17,890 nt of DNA from NCBI GenBank assembly GCA_035542475.1, contig DATKLL010000203.1, positions 1 through 17,890 on the forward strand, read 5' to 3'. This DNA comes from DATKLL01 sp035542475. Its GTDB lineage: Bacteria; Desulfobacterota; Syntrophia; Syntrophales; UBA2185. Each line of letters opens with the position of its first letter. Positions within the stretch are counted from its first letter, which is position 1. This document shows, in pieces, positions 6,643 through 14,222 of the stretch. The notes beneath the pieces were generated by a model, which was not told where the DNA came from, made no database searches, and saw only the letters and a program-made list of their open reading frames with translations. The translations under genes were made by a program, and so were the position numbers.

Positions 6643-7589
6643 TAGCCAGTTTTCATGAATGTACGCTCGGCCGTTGAGAGAGTCGTAATCGGTGCACAGC
6701 TTATACCGATTGTCTTGAAAAAGTCACGCAGGGGGCGACTGGGGCCAATCTCATAAATCGTGCTTGCTTGAGAAGCAATGTTTTTCATATTGTCTACCCA
6801 GAGGACGGAGTGATTCAACTGGGACACAAGGTTGTTAATAAGGTCTTCATACCTGTCCGAATGAAATCCACCGGTATAGTTAGATGTAACTATTGTTGAT
6901 TTTTCGTGATCTATACCCTTCCCGATCGTCCGCAGCGTGTCTCCAAATGGGTTGATGATTGCGGTCATAAAGCGACTATGGAATGGAGCGCTCACGTTGA
7001 GCAGGATAAAACGAAACGGTCCCTTTTTAGCCAGTCCTTCCTGCAGTCTGGCCTCTGCCTCGGACATTGATCGGGCTTCACCGCTGATAACTACTTGGTT
7101 TGCCGAGTTGATATTTGCAACATCAATGGGAAGATCCTTCAATGCTAAGCGAACAAGCCCTATATCCACATTGTCGGAAATTATCGCGGCCATGGTCCCG
7201 ACACCGACTGGCACAGCCTCCTGCATCAGCCGGCCTCGAATTTGGACAATCCTCACAGCCTCTGTTAGTGACAGTGCCCCAGCAGCAACCAAGGCGGTGA
7301 ACTCGCCGAGGCTGTGGCCACCGAAGAGAACAGGTGAAAATCCGAAAATGGTCTGCAAGGCATGCAGCATGGCGATTTCCGTTGTCAGGATGCAGGGCTG
7401 CGTAAACTCAGTTAGGTTGAGGTGCTCGTCTTCCCCGAAACACATGGCAGCGATGTCCCACCCTGCTGCTTGGGAGGCCTCTTCATAAACCTCACGGCTG
7501 ACAGGAACATTATCATAGAAGTCCTTTCCCATCCCAGGTTTTTGAGCTCCCTGACCCGGAAATACAACAGCAATTTTATCATTTTCCAT
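6642..7589 (-). CDS. fabD: Malonyl-CoA:acyl carrier protein transacylase
   Basis: A 315-residue malonyltransferase that loads malonyl groups from CoA onto ACP for fatty acid synthesis in the cytoplasm. Catalytic and binding residues align closely with E. coli FabD (Gln11, Ser92, Arg117, His201): here Gln13 in FPGQGAQKPGMG (about 10-21), nucleophile Ser93 in GHSLGEF (91-97), Arg118 or Arg120 for the malonyl carboxylate, His204 in SAPFHSRFM. The ferredoxin-like subdomain is about 130-200. It is not in the usual plsX-fabH-fabD-fabG-acpP order; the only partner is the cyclotransferase gene overlapping its stop. A second fabD in a canonical cluster elsewhere is possible, in which case this one might serve a polyketide-like pathway. 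The RBS (AGGA, about 13 bases upstream) is weak. Confidence 0.93.
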   Translation of the reverse strand: MENDKIAVVFPGQGAQKPGMGKDFYDNVPVSREVYEEASQAAGWDIAAMCFGEDEHLNLTEFTQPCILTTEIAMLHALQTIFGFSPVLFGGHSLGEFTALVAAGALSLTEAVRIVQIRGRLMQEAVPVGVGTMAAIISDNVDIGLVRLALKDLPIDVANINSANQVVISGEARSMSEAEARLQEGLAKKGPFRFILLNVSAPFHSRFMTAIINPFGDTLRTIGKGIDHEKSTIVTSNYTGGFHSDRYEDLINNLVSQLNHSVLWVDNMKNIASQASTIYEIGPSRPLRDFFKTIGISCAPITTLSTAERTFMKTG

Positions 7590-7769
7590 AATGAAAACTT
7601 ATCCTGTGCTTCGCTTATTTATTAGTTATTATCAATAGTTAAGCTGGATATACCATTTCCATCCCCGCCTTTACGGGCATAAATTGTGACAGAAATTTAG
7701 ACTTTTTTTGTAGGTAATTAATGGTCATTTAATGCCGTTTGCATTACCAATCCTGTAAAAGAGCGCAAG

Positions 7770-7794
7770 ATAAATACACTTCTCTTGTATTTAT
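7770..7794. promoter_or_regulatory. 9-bp perfect inverted repeat, operator-like
   Basis: ATAAATACA and TGTATTTAT are perfect reverse complements separated by 7 bases. The AT-rich two-half-site geometry resembles a dimeric repressor site more than a terminator. It lies about 180 bases upstream of the fabD start and 220 bases upstream of the TIGR04076-like gene, so its target is uncertain. Confidence 0.35.
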
Positions 7795-7933
7795 GGCAAG
7801 AGGCATTTTAAGTATTTGAAAATATCCGGCGAAAAGCCAAATTCGCTTAGGGACAAGTATCCGGTCTATTTGTCATATTAACCGCCGCCTCTGAGCAAAG
7901 ACAAAACAATAACAATGCATAGTATGAAAATAC

Positions 7934-7984
7934 TTGTACTTTTTTAAAAAAATATTTTAAATTTGTTATGAGATGATATCATAA
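7934..7984 (+). promoter_or_regulatory. Weak promoter candidate with an operator-like repeat upstream of the TIGR04076-like gene
   Basis: TTGTAC (7934-7939) and TTAAAT (7957-7962) are spaced by 17 bases but match the sigma70 boxes poorly (3/6 and 4/6). An inverted repeat TTATGA-N7-TCATAA (7966-7984) would cover the predicted transcription start, a position suited to repression. Its centre includes the palindrome ATGATATCAT (7973-7982), shared with 1367-1376. Confidence 0.3.
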
Positions 7985-8012
7985 GTTATTAATACAAATC
8001 ATGGAGGTGCTT

Positions 8013-8459
8013 ATGAGTATTAAGGATACAATTTGGGAAACACAAAAATGGCAGATAATGCAAAATCGTTTGGGATATAGCGACGAGGAAATAAAAAAGT
8101 TTCAGAAGAATCCGCGAAATGAAGACATCTTATCCAGGGTGCCTGAACTGATAAATAAGACAATCGTCGCGGAAGTGGTAGACTCGCATGGTTGCAACAG
8201 CCAGCACAAGATTGGCGACAAGATCTATTTTGACAGTGCGGGTAATCTTTTAACCGCCCTCTCTCCCAAAAGGATATGTGTTTATGCATTGAATGCCATT
8301 GTGCCCCAGATCTTCACGGCCCAGGAGTTTTTATACGCTGGTATAGATCCAAATCAAATGAAGTTCAAGCGCTCCGGATGTTTTGATGTTGGGGTAGCGT
8401 GTGAAGGATGGGGACGCATAGTCATGGAAATCCGAGTGGAAGATCGCAAGAAAACATGA
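8013..8459 (+). CDS. TIGR04076-like small cysteine-containing protein
   Basis: A 148-residue cytoplasmic protein that I recognise as resembling the TIGR04076 family of uncharacterised proteins common in anaerobes. A helical N-terminal region (1-48, with LGYSDEEIKKFQKNPRN) precedes the core: IVAEVVDSHGC (51-61), HKIGDKIYF (65-73), RICVYAL (87-93), LYAGIDPNQ (107-115) and CFDVGVACEGWGRIVMEI (123-140). Four cysteines (61, 89, 123, 130) are placed where the family keeps its conserved ones and could bind metal or be redox-active. An ATG at 8001 is also in frame, but GGAGG at 8003-8007 is an ideal RBS six bases before ATG 8013, so the shorter start is preferred. It stands alone, with a long structured upstream region. 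Function unknown. Confidence 0.82.
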   Translation: MSIKDTIWETQKWQIMQNRLGYSDEEIKKFQKNPRNEDILSRVPELINKTIVAEVVDSHGCNSQHKIGDKIYFDSAGNLLTALSPKRICVYALNAIVPQIFTAQEFLYAGIDPNQMKFKRSGCFDVGVACEGWGRIVMEIRVEDRKKT

Positions 8460-8516
8460 CGAGCCGTTTGAAATTGAAGACAAGCAAGAAAGGGCAGAAG
8501 CAGGCTCGATTCAAAC
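8460..8516. repeat. Interleaved inverted repeats between convergent genes (pseudoknot topology)
   Basis: CGAGCC (8460-8465) pairs with GGCTCG (8503-8508), and GTTTGAA (8466-8472) pairs with TTCAAAC (8510-8516). The order A-B-A'-B' cannot form one nested hairpin; it is the topology of an H-type pseudoknot or of two competing stems. It occupies almost all of the 60-base gap between two convergent genes, so it may affect termination on either strand. Confidence 0.35.
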
Positions 8517-8519
8517 TTA

Positions 8520-10709
8520 CTATGCAATTCCTTCCAGATCCAACCACCGTTTATAGGAATACATCCCGGCCAGCGCCTTGACAGCCCGCTCAGGAGTGAG
8601 GAAGGAAACCCCTTTATAAGGACTCCCCTCAATTTCCGCAATGGCGCGCGTATTCTCATCGGAAAGGAGGCAGACACCCAATATCGGTTTTCCGTACTTT
8701 TCCATCAGACGTATCACGTGTTCATTGTAACCAAGTTCGAACTCTGTTATCCGCCGGGGAATTTTTTCAAAAAACTTGCGGTTGGAAGTAGGATCAACCA
8801 TGAGGGAGGATTCAATCATCCGATTGACAAATATCTGCCTTCCAAGAATACCAAGATGAATAACCGCATCGCATCCGTTCCATTTCATCAATTCTTCTAT
8901 CAGTATAATTGGAATAGAGAGATCCATCTCGGCAACAAGGTCGACGGGGTTGGAACGGCTCCAGTAGGGAGGAAGAACCTGATCAATTCGGGAGATTATA
9001 TTCGGCGAGAGCTCAGGGACTTCGAGCCCATGTTCGACGCAAAGGTCGGCCGTAATGACCCCCCAGCCACCTCCCAATGTCATGATGGCTATCCTCCGAC
9101 CTTTCGGTAGCGGCAGAGAAGAAAATGCAGCAGAAAGATCAAGGAGATCCATTGAGGTTTCCCCAAGCACTACACCAGCCTGGCGGCATGCGGCTTCGAA
9201 GACTTTGATATCAGAGGCCAGTGCACCTGTATGGCTGGCAGCAGCGCGGTTGCCTGCGCGTGTACGTCCTCCTTTGAGCATAATGACCGGTTTCTTGCGG
9301 GCGACCCTCCCGGTTGCTTCAAAAAAGCGCCTGCCGTCTTTTATACTCTCTATGTATAAGACTACCGTTTTCGTCAAGTCATCGAATTCAATAATTTCTA
9401 TGTAGTCTTCAATAGTGATCATTGCTTCATTCCCGGACCCTATGAACGCGCGTATGCCGATACCCTCACTCTCAGCAAATGCTAAGATTTGTGTTCCCAG
9501 GTTACCTGATTGTGCAACCAACGTAGTTGAGCCGGGCCTTGGTCGCACGTTTTGATATGTGCAGAATAATTTTTCATGAGGATTACAAATCCCCATTGTA
9601 TTGGGTCCAAGAATAGTAATTCCGGCCTCACGCGCCTTTTCCACCAATCGCTCTTCTAAACGCAACCCCTTTTTCCCTGTCTCACTGAAGCCTGATGTAA
9701 CCATGAGCACACTTTTAATATTCTTTGCCTTGAGCTGAGGAAGCAGATCAATTACTTTCGATGCAGGGACGATTACCACGGCGAGATCAACAGGACCGGG
9801 TATATCTGCCACTGATCTGAATACAGGCCTTCCGGCAATCTCACTACCCTTAGAATTGACCAGATATATCTCCCCTTTGTAATTTCCGGCTATAATGTTG
9901 GTAAACAGAGTGTATCCCCATTTGCCGAATGTGGAAGATGCGCCGACAATAGCGATTGAGCGGGGGCTGAAAAAGTTCCGAATCACTTCCGGATCTATAG
10001 GTTTCCGCGCAGATTTTTTCAAAGGCATATCACCAAGAATAACTAATGCATCCACCGCAGTTATTCTACCGTCAAAACTGGCGAGGAGGGGATTTACATC
10101 AACCTCTCTCACTTCCGGATGTTCAATACCCAGTCGGGACAAGCCAACAAGGGTCTGTATGATCTGTTCATTTTTGACAGCCTGCTCGCCGCGAAACTTT
10201 TCCAGCAAGCCTACTGCATGAATTTGATTTATCATGTCGTAGGCATGTGTTTCATTAAGGGGTGCAACCCGCAAGACTACGTCACCAAACGCTTCAGCAA
10301 AGATGCCACCGAGACCGAACATGACCACCGCTCCGAATTGAGCATCATTAAAAAGCCCGGCCATGAATTCCCTTCTGCCCTCGACAAAACGATATAGAAG
10401 AAATCCTTCAAGATCATCACCAGCAGCTTCTGTAATCTCATCGGCCGCCTTTCGGACATCATCAATGCTTTTCAAATTCAGTTTGACAAGCCCGCGTTCT
10501 GTTTTGTGTGTCAGCCTCGCACCGAGACCTTTCATGACCACAGGAAAACCTATGGCTTCGGCCCGTGAAACAGCCTCGTCAATACTGGATGCTATAACTT
10601 CATCTACCACTGGCACATCGAAATGCCTTAGAAGCTGTTTCGATTCTGCCTCTGTAAGGACAGCTCTTCCTTCTGTCTTTACCTTTCTTATTATCTCGCC
10701 GGCTTCCAT
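8520..10709 (-). CDS. Acyl-CoA synthetase (ADP/NDP-forming), fused beta-alpha subunits
   Basis: A 729-residue enzyme interconverting acyl-CoA + ADP + Pi with acid + CoA + ATP, used by anaerobes to conserve energy from acyl-CoA or to activate acids. Domain order: ATP-grasp beta part (1-225; LTEAESKQLL 18-27, FPVVMKGLG 55-63, REVDVNPLL 201-209), then CoA-binding Rossmann domain (about 240-375; SIAIVGASS 251-259, ILGPNTMGICNP 366-377), then succinyl-CoA-ligase-like domains with the phosphohistidine His493 in ASHTGALASD, and TLGGGWG (544-550). Many homologues have the order alpha-beta; here ATP-grasp comes first. The frame extends to 10811, adding a hydrophobic tail, but AGGGGA eight bases before ATG 10709 and the family's usual N-terminus favour 10709. 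Specificity (acetyl, propionyl, aromatic) cannot be read. It is divergent from the phasin-like gene, 165 bases apart. Confidence 0.93.
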   Translation of the reverse strand: MEAGEIIRKVKTEGRAVLTEAESKQLLRHFDVPVVDEVIASSIDEAVSRAEAIGFPVVMKGLGARLTHKTERGLVKLNLKSIDDVRKAADEITEAAGDDLEGFLLYRFVEGRREFMAGLFNDAQFGAVVMFGLGGIFAEAFGDVVLRVAPLNETHAYDMINQIHAVGLLEKFRGEQAVKNEQIIQTLVGLSRLGIEHPEVREVDVNPLLASFDGRITAVDALVILGDMPLKKSARKPIDPEVIRNFFSPRSIAIVGASSTFGKWGYTLFTNIIAGNYKGEIYLVNSKGSEIAGRPVFRSVADIPGPVDLAVVIVPASKVIDLLPQLKAKNIKSVLMVTSGFSETGKKGLRLEERLVEKAREAGITILGPNTMGICNPHEKLFCTYQNVRPRPGSTTLVAQSGNLGTQILAFAESEGIGIRAFIGSGNEAMITIEDYIEIIEFDDLTKTVVLYIESIKDGRRFFEATGRVARKKPVIMLKGGRTRAGNRAAASHTGALASDIKVFEAACRQAGVVLGETSMDLLDLSAAFSSLPLPKGRRIAIMTLGGGWGVITADLCVEHGLEVPELSPNIISRIDQVLPPYWSRSNPVDLVAEMDLSIPIILIEELMKWNGCDAVIHLGILGRQIFVNRMIESSLMVDPTSNRKFFEKIPRRITEFELGYNEHVIRLMEKYGKPILGVCLLSDENTRAIAEIEGSPYKGVSFLTPERAVKALAGMYSYKRWLDLEGIA

Positions 10710-10815
10710 GTTATATCCCCTGTTCATTGCAACTGATTTATCCGGACTGCTTTTATCATATGCAGACGAAGAGAGCAAATATGATATGTAAAAAAACAGA
10801 GAAATAACCAATATG

Positions 10816-10844
10816 TTGACATTTCATAGTATAGAAATTAGAAT
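10816..10844 (+). promoter_or_regulatory. Sigma70-type promoter of the phasin-ubiB unit
   Basis: TTGACA (10816-10821, 6/6) and TAGAAT (10839-10844, 5/6) are separated by exactly 17 bases. Transcription should begin near 10851, giving a 24-base leader that contains the GGAGGG ribosome-binding site before ATG 10875. This is the best promoter in the window. Confidence 0.75.
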
Positions 10845-10874
10845 AAAATAAATAAATAAGAAGGAGGGATAGCG

Positions 10875-11162
10875 ATGCTTGATTATATCAGGAAAATGAC
10901 ACTAGCCGGAGCGGGATTGGCTATTATTACAACAGAAAAAATCCAGGAAATGATGGATGATCTCGTAAAAAAGGGAGAGATGACAGAGAAAGAGGCGCGT
11001 GAAGCTGTTAATGAATTCGTAGAAAAATCAAAACAGGCAAGAAAAGATTTGGAGGAAAAAGTAGAGAAAACGATTACAGGGTTCCTGAATCGCATGAATA
11101 TCCCGACGCGAAAAGAACTTGATGAAATAAAGGAAAGACTAGATCGGTTGGAAAAAACTTGA
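10875..11162 (+). CDS. Phasin-like small coiled-coil protein
   Basis: A 95-residue, almost wholly helical protein resembling short polyhydroxyalkanoate-associated phasin/PhaF-type proteins. Residues 1-25 form a mildly hydrophobic amphipathic segment (TLAGAGLAIITTEKIQE), followed by a highly charged coiled coil (about 28-65, KKGEMTEKEAREAVNEF) and a leucine-zipper-like C-terminus (ELDEIKERLDRLEK). This N-terminal hydrophobic, C-terminal coiled pattern is typical of the family. A GGAGGG RBS and a strong promoter precede it. The gene ends 18 bases before the UbiB-family kinase, implying co-transcription. No PHA synthase is in the window, so a role in granule coating is uncertain; it may instead organise the membrane-bound kinase or lipid surfaces. 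Confidence 0.8.
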   Translation: MLDYIRKMTLAGAGLAIITTEKIQEMMDDLVKKGEMTEKEAREAVNEFVEKSKQARKDLEEKVEKTITGFLNRMNIPTRKELDEIKERLDRLEKT

Positions 11163-11180
11163 TTGTCCAAGGAATAATCA

Positions 11181-12875
11181 ATGCACATTCGTAAAATAGG
11201 TATTGTCTCACGAACATATCGTAACATTGTCCGATATCGTCAGATACTTACCGTGTTGTTCAAATACGGATTTGAGAGCCTTATCGACAGGCTCCATCTG
11301 GGCCAGTACCTGGATATCGGCATCCGTTTGATTTCCCGTAAACCACGCGAGCGGTTTGATGTCCTTAGCAGATATGAACGGTTACGCATGGCATTTGAGG
11401 AATTAGGCCCTACGTTCATAAAGATGGGTCAGATCCTATCTACACGTCCCGACCTTATTCCCGTTGAATTTATCCGGGAGTTGGAAAAACTGCAGGATAA
11501 TGTACCTCCGTTTCCCTTTTCCCAAGTGAAGGAGATTGTGGAGCGTGAACTGCATGCTTCTCTCACCGATACCTTTCTCCACTTTCATGAGTCACCCCTG
11601 GCGGCAGCGTCTATTGCGCAAGTTCACAGGGCACAGCTGAAAACAGGCGAAGAGGTAATCGTCAAAGTGCAGCGTCCCGGTATGCGCAAAATCATAGACG
11701 TGGATCTGGAAATCCTGTTTCACCTGGCTTCACTTGCCGAAAAATATATTGAAGAACTGGAGATATACCGGCCCACAAAAATTGTTGAGGAATTCGCCTT
11801 TACCCTGGAGAAGGAAATCAACTTCAATGTGGAGGCGTCTTACGTGGAGCGCTTTTCCAGGCAGTTTCTGGGCAACAAAAATGTCTATGTTCCGGGAATA
11901 TTCAGACATATGACAACAGAGCATGTCCTGACGATGGAATATGTCGAGGGGATCAAGGTATCCGATATTACAGCACTGGATCAAAAAGGATTTGACAGGA
12001 AGATTATCGCTTCCAGGGGAGCTGATCTGATGCTCGAGCAGATATTCATGAATGGTTTTTTTCATGCCGACCCACATCCGGGGAATGTCTGTGTTCTCCC
12101 GGGCAATGTTATCTGCTATCTCGATTTCGGCATGATGGGTCATGTGGATCAACAAGCAAGACACAACTTTGCGAATATTCTTTATGGATATGTACTGCGT
12201 GATGAATCAAAAATAGCGGCTGCGACTCTTAAAATTGTTGAGTGGGAGGACGAACCGGATCGTCATGCACTTGAAAGGGACATTGCAAGTTTCATGGAAT
12301 TGCATCTTTACAAACCCCTAAAGGAAATACGCATAGGATATCTTCTCCAGGAATTCTTAGGATTGTTTATCCGCCATCGATTGCGGCTGCCGCCTGATAT
12401 TTTCCTTATGGTCAAAGCCCTGACGGAGATTGAAGGAGTAGGCCTTTTAATGGACCCTGATTTTGATATGGCGGAACGGGTGGAACCCTTCATAAAGCGA
12501 CTGCAGATGGAAAAGATGCAACCCAAAAGGTTACTCGGCGATTTTATTGAATCCGGCAGCGCGCTTGTTCAACTCCTGAAGTCAATTCCTGAAGATATGC
12601 ATGATATTCTGACGCAGGTTAAACAGGGAAAATCGAGGATAAGGTTTGAACATCGTGGGCTCGAAAATTTTATCTTTGAAATGGACAGATCATCAAACAG
12701 GATTGCCTTTTCCCTGATTATTGCCTCTATCATTATCGGTTCTTCTCTCATTATAATGACAAACCTGGGTCCTCATCTCTTCGGTTTTTCCATGCTCGGC
12801 CTCGTAGGGTATACCATTGCCGGTGTCTTGGGCGTCTGGCTGTTGATATCCATTTTTCGTTCGGGGAAATTGTAA
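11181..12875 (+). CDS. ubiB: UbiB/ABC1/ADCK-family atypical protein kinase-like protein
   Basis: A 564-residue membrane-associated atypical kinase/ATPase of the UbiB family, linked to ubiquinone or other isoprenoid-lipid metabolism. Motifs: invariant KxGQ (81-84, KMGQILSTRPDLIP); the Ala-rich loop AAASIAQVHRA (141-151); the ATP lysine Lys162 in VIVKVQRPG; the EINFNVEA region (212-219); MEYVEGI (252-258); catalytic-loop HADPHPGN (295-302); and LDFG (314-317). Two C-terminal transmembrane helices (about 506-525 and 535-560) match UbiB architecture. AAGGA eight bases upstream supports the start. In an anaerobe lacking visible ubiquinone genes here, the partner lipid could be menaquinone or another prenyl lipid; the symbol indicates family, not proven function. 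It is co-transcribed with the phasin-like gene. Confidence 0.92.
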   Translation: MHIRKIGIVSRTYRNIVRYRQILTVLFKYGFESLIDRLHLGQYLDIGIRLISRKPRERFDVLSRYERLRMAFEELGPTFIKMGQILSTRPDLIPVEFIRELEKLQDNVPPFPFSQVKEIVERELHASLTDTFLHFHESPLAAASIAQVHRAQLKTGEEVIVKVQRPGMRKIIDVDLEILFHLASLAEKYIEELEIYRPTKIVEEFAFTLEKEINFNVEASYVERFSRQFLGNKNVYVPGIFRHMTTEHVLTMEYVEGIKVSDITALDQKGFDRKIIASRGADLMLEQIFMNGFFHADPHPGNVCVLPGNVICYLDFGMMGHVDQQARHNFANILYGYVLRDESKIAAATLKIVEWEDEPDRHALERDIASFMELHLYKPLKEIRIGYLLQEFLGLFIRHRLRLPPDIFLMVKALTEIEGVGLLMDPDFDMAERVEPFIKRLQMEKMQPKRLLGDFIESGSALVQLLKSIPEDMHDILTQVKQGKSRIRFEHRGLENFIFEMDRSSNRIAFSLIIASIIIGSSLIIMTNLGPHLFGFSMLGLVGYTIAGVLGVWLLISIFRSGKL

Positions 12876-12877
12876 AT

Positions 12878-12889
12878 CAACAATTGTTG
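12878..12889. repeat. 12-bp perfect palindrome after ubiB
   Basis: CAACAATTGTTG begins two bases after the ubiB stop codon. With no loop and no T-run it is not a typical intrinsic terminator; it may be a protein site or chance. Confidence 0.3.
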
Positions 12890-12981
12890 CGGCTTTAGTT
12901 TCATTTCGAGATAGAAGATAAATTTAGACGATTGTGACAAAAAGGTTTTACTTCAAGCCAAAAAAAATGTGGCAGGTCGTC

Positions 12982-13023
12982 ATGGAAGAAAGAGAAATTG
13001 GCCTTCTGAGGTTCAGTTTATGA
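12982..13023 (+). CDS. Possible 13-codon leader ORF coupled to the TPR gene
   Basis: ATG 12982 opens a 13-codon frame (MEERE, ending in LRFSL) whose TGA overlaps the TPR-protein start as ATGA (13020-13023). AGG at 12974-12976 is a weak possible RBS. If translated, it would couple initiation to the TPR gene, which has only a modest RBS itself. The overlap could be accidental. Confidence 0.2.
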   Translation: MEEREIGLLRFSL

Positions 13024-14201
13024 AGAAAAAAGGGCTTAAAATTTTTTTCCTTACCCTTTGTGTATTTTTCCAAATCTCCATTATTGAAGCTGAGGCAGAG
13101 GCAGCTCAATTGCAGTCTACCCACCTCCACTCATATCTCAGGCAGGGGATTGATAAAACTTTTAACCTGGAAACTCAGAGTGCAAACATCTACTTTCAAA
13201 AAGCCATGGAGCTTGACCGTGATGACCCGACTGCATATGCCTTCCTGGCAATGGCTCATCTTTTCTTCTATGAGATGAGCTTTGATCCAAAGGACCGGGA
13301 AAAGAATCAAGAGGCTATGCTCCGGTACGTCGATGATACCCTAAGCAAGGGGGAGAAAAGAATAGAAAAGGATTCTAAAGAAGGTCAGGCATACTTTGCC
13401 ATGGCCCTGGCGAAGATAGCTAAAATTCGCTGGGCAATCTCTCAAAAAAAGTACATCGTTGTTGCTCAGGAAACCACAAATGTTTGGGACTATCTCGAAA
13501 AAGGGAAGGAGAAAGATCCGAAAAAGTATGACATTTATTTTCCTATGGGACTTCTCCATTATCATCTCGATCATCTCTCTGGTTTGACCCGCGCTCTTTC
13601 TTCTCTATTAATCACTTCCGGAAACCACCAAAAAGGACTTGAAGAATTGGAAGTGGCAGCCCAAAAGGGCGATCTCCTAAAAGAACTTGCGCAGGCAGAA
13701 CTCGCCTCGGTTTACATTAATTTTGAAAAAAAACCTGCCCGGGCTCTGCCTATAGCCAGGGAATTGAAGTCGAAATTTCCCCACAATTATAATTTTTCGT
13801 TTATGCTGGCCAATACTCTTTCCGACCTCAATCGATTTGAAGAGGCATTTGCCGTGGCGCGGGGGATTGAAAAAGGTATTCAGGCAGGTAAACCTCCCTT
13901 TGCCCCTCAACTCCAACCCCGTTATGATCAGCTAATGGGCAGAATTTTTTTCAGTAAGGGGGATTATGCAAAAGCAACAGAATATTTCCAAAAGGCTCTG
14001 CAGGACACATCACCTTATAATGCCCGGGTTCGGGCTTGGTCTTTTGTACGTCTGGGAATGATTCAAGACGCCTGTAAAGAAAGGGAACGTGCCGAAGAGT
14101 ACTATTCCAATGCTCTGGAAGTGGAAGGAGGGGAAGGTGCCGCTCAGGTAGAGGCCAGGAAATATCTAAAAACTCCCTACGTTCCTCAACTTAAACCTTG
14201 A
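13020..14201 (+). CDS. Exported tetratricopeptide-repeat protein
   Basis: A 393-residue protein with a Sec-type signal peptide: basic KKKGLK, hydrophobic IFFLTLCVFFQIS (9-20), small residues around 24-29. The mature part is helical with TPR-like units, clearest at about 55-88 (NIYFQKAMELDRDDPTAYAF), 225-285, 300-335 (RIFFSKGDYAKATEYFQKAL) and 338-370 (VRLGMIQDACKERERAEEYY); a middle section (about 120-220) is more divergent. TPRs act as protein-binding scaffolds, so it may assemble an envelope complex. The frame could start at GTG 12969, but the signal peptide at 13020 and GAGG at 13008-13011 favour ATG 13020. It heads a run of four genes with gaps of 21, 29 and 42 bases that continue with a redoxin, a Tat aldo/keto reductase and a DUF6599-like exported protein. 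Confidence 0.85.
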   Translation: MKKKGLKIFFLTLCVFFQISIIEAEAEAAQLQSTHLHSYLRQGIDKTFNLETQSANIYFQKAMELDRDDPTAYAFLAMAHLFFYEMSFDPKDREKNQEAMLRYVDDTLSKGEKRIEKDSKEGQAYFAMALAKIAKIRWAISQKKYIVVAQETTNVWDYLEKGKEKDPKKYDIYFPMGLLHYHLDHLSGLTRALSSLLITSGNHQKGLEELEVAAQKGDLLKELAQAELASVYINFEKKPARALPIARELKSKFPHNYNFSFMLANTLSDLNRFEEAFAVARGIEKGIQAGKPPFAPQLQPRYDQLMGRIFFSKGDYAKATEYFQKALQDTSPYNARVRAWSFVRLGMIQDACKERERAEEYYSNALEVEGGEGAAQVEARKYLKTPYVPQLKP

Positions 14202-14222
14202 AAAAATAATGGAGGTTTTAAT

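Larger units (their letters stand above)
7590..8012. other. 420-bp AT-rich intergenic region with multiple inverted repeats
   Basis: No gene is visible between the divergent fabD and TIGR04076-like genes. It contains CCCG-CCTTTA-CGGG (7664-7677), reminiscent of degenerate REP-type elements; AATGC-CGTTT-GCATT (7731-7745); ATAAATACA-N7-TGTATTTAT (7770-7794); a direct repeat TATCCGG at 7823-7829 and 7858-7864; AGTAT-GAAA-ATACT (7921-7934); and TTATGA-N7-TCATAA (7966-7984). I could not fit the consensus of a riboswitch class I know. Confidence 0.5.

Noticed and set aside
6937..7488. 183-codon plus-strand open frame opposite fabD
   Set aside because: It is antisense to an intact fabD with all catalytic residues, and its translation resembles no protein; a shadow of fabD codon use.
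7664..7677. CCCG-CCTTTA-CGGG as a REP/BIME repeat family member
   Set aside because: Only one degenerate copy is present, so a repeat family cannot be shown from this window; kept only as part of the intergenic description.
8714..8725. Second CACGTG-containing site as another parS
   Set aside because: Only the central TCACGTG core matches; the flanks do not follow the parS palindrome.
9055..10791. Several plus-strand frames over 90 codons opposite the acyl-CoA synthetase
   Set aside because: Their sequences are low-complexity and antisense to a well-conserved enzyme; shadows.
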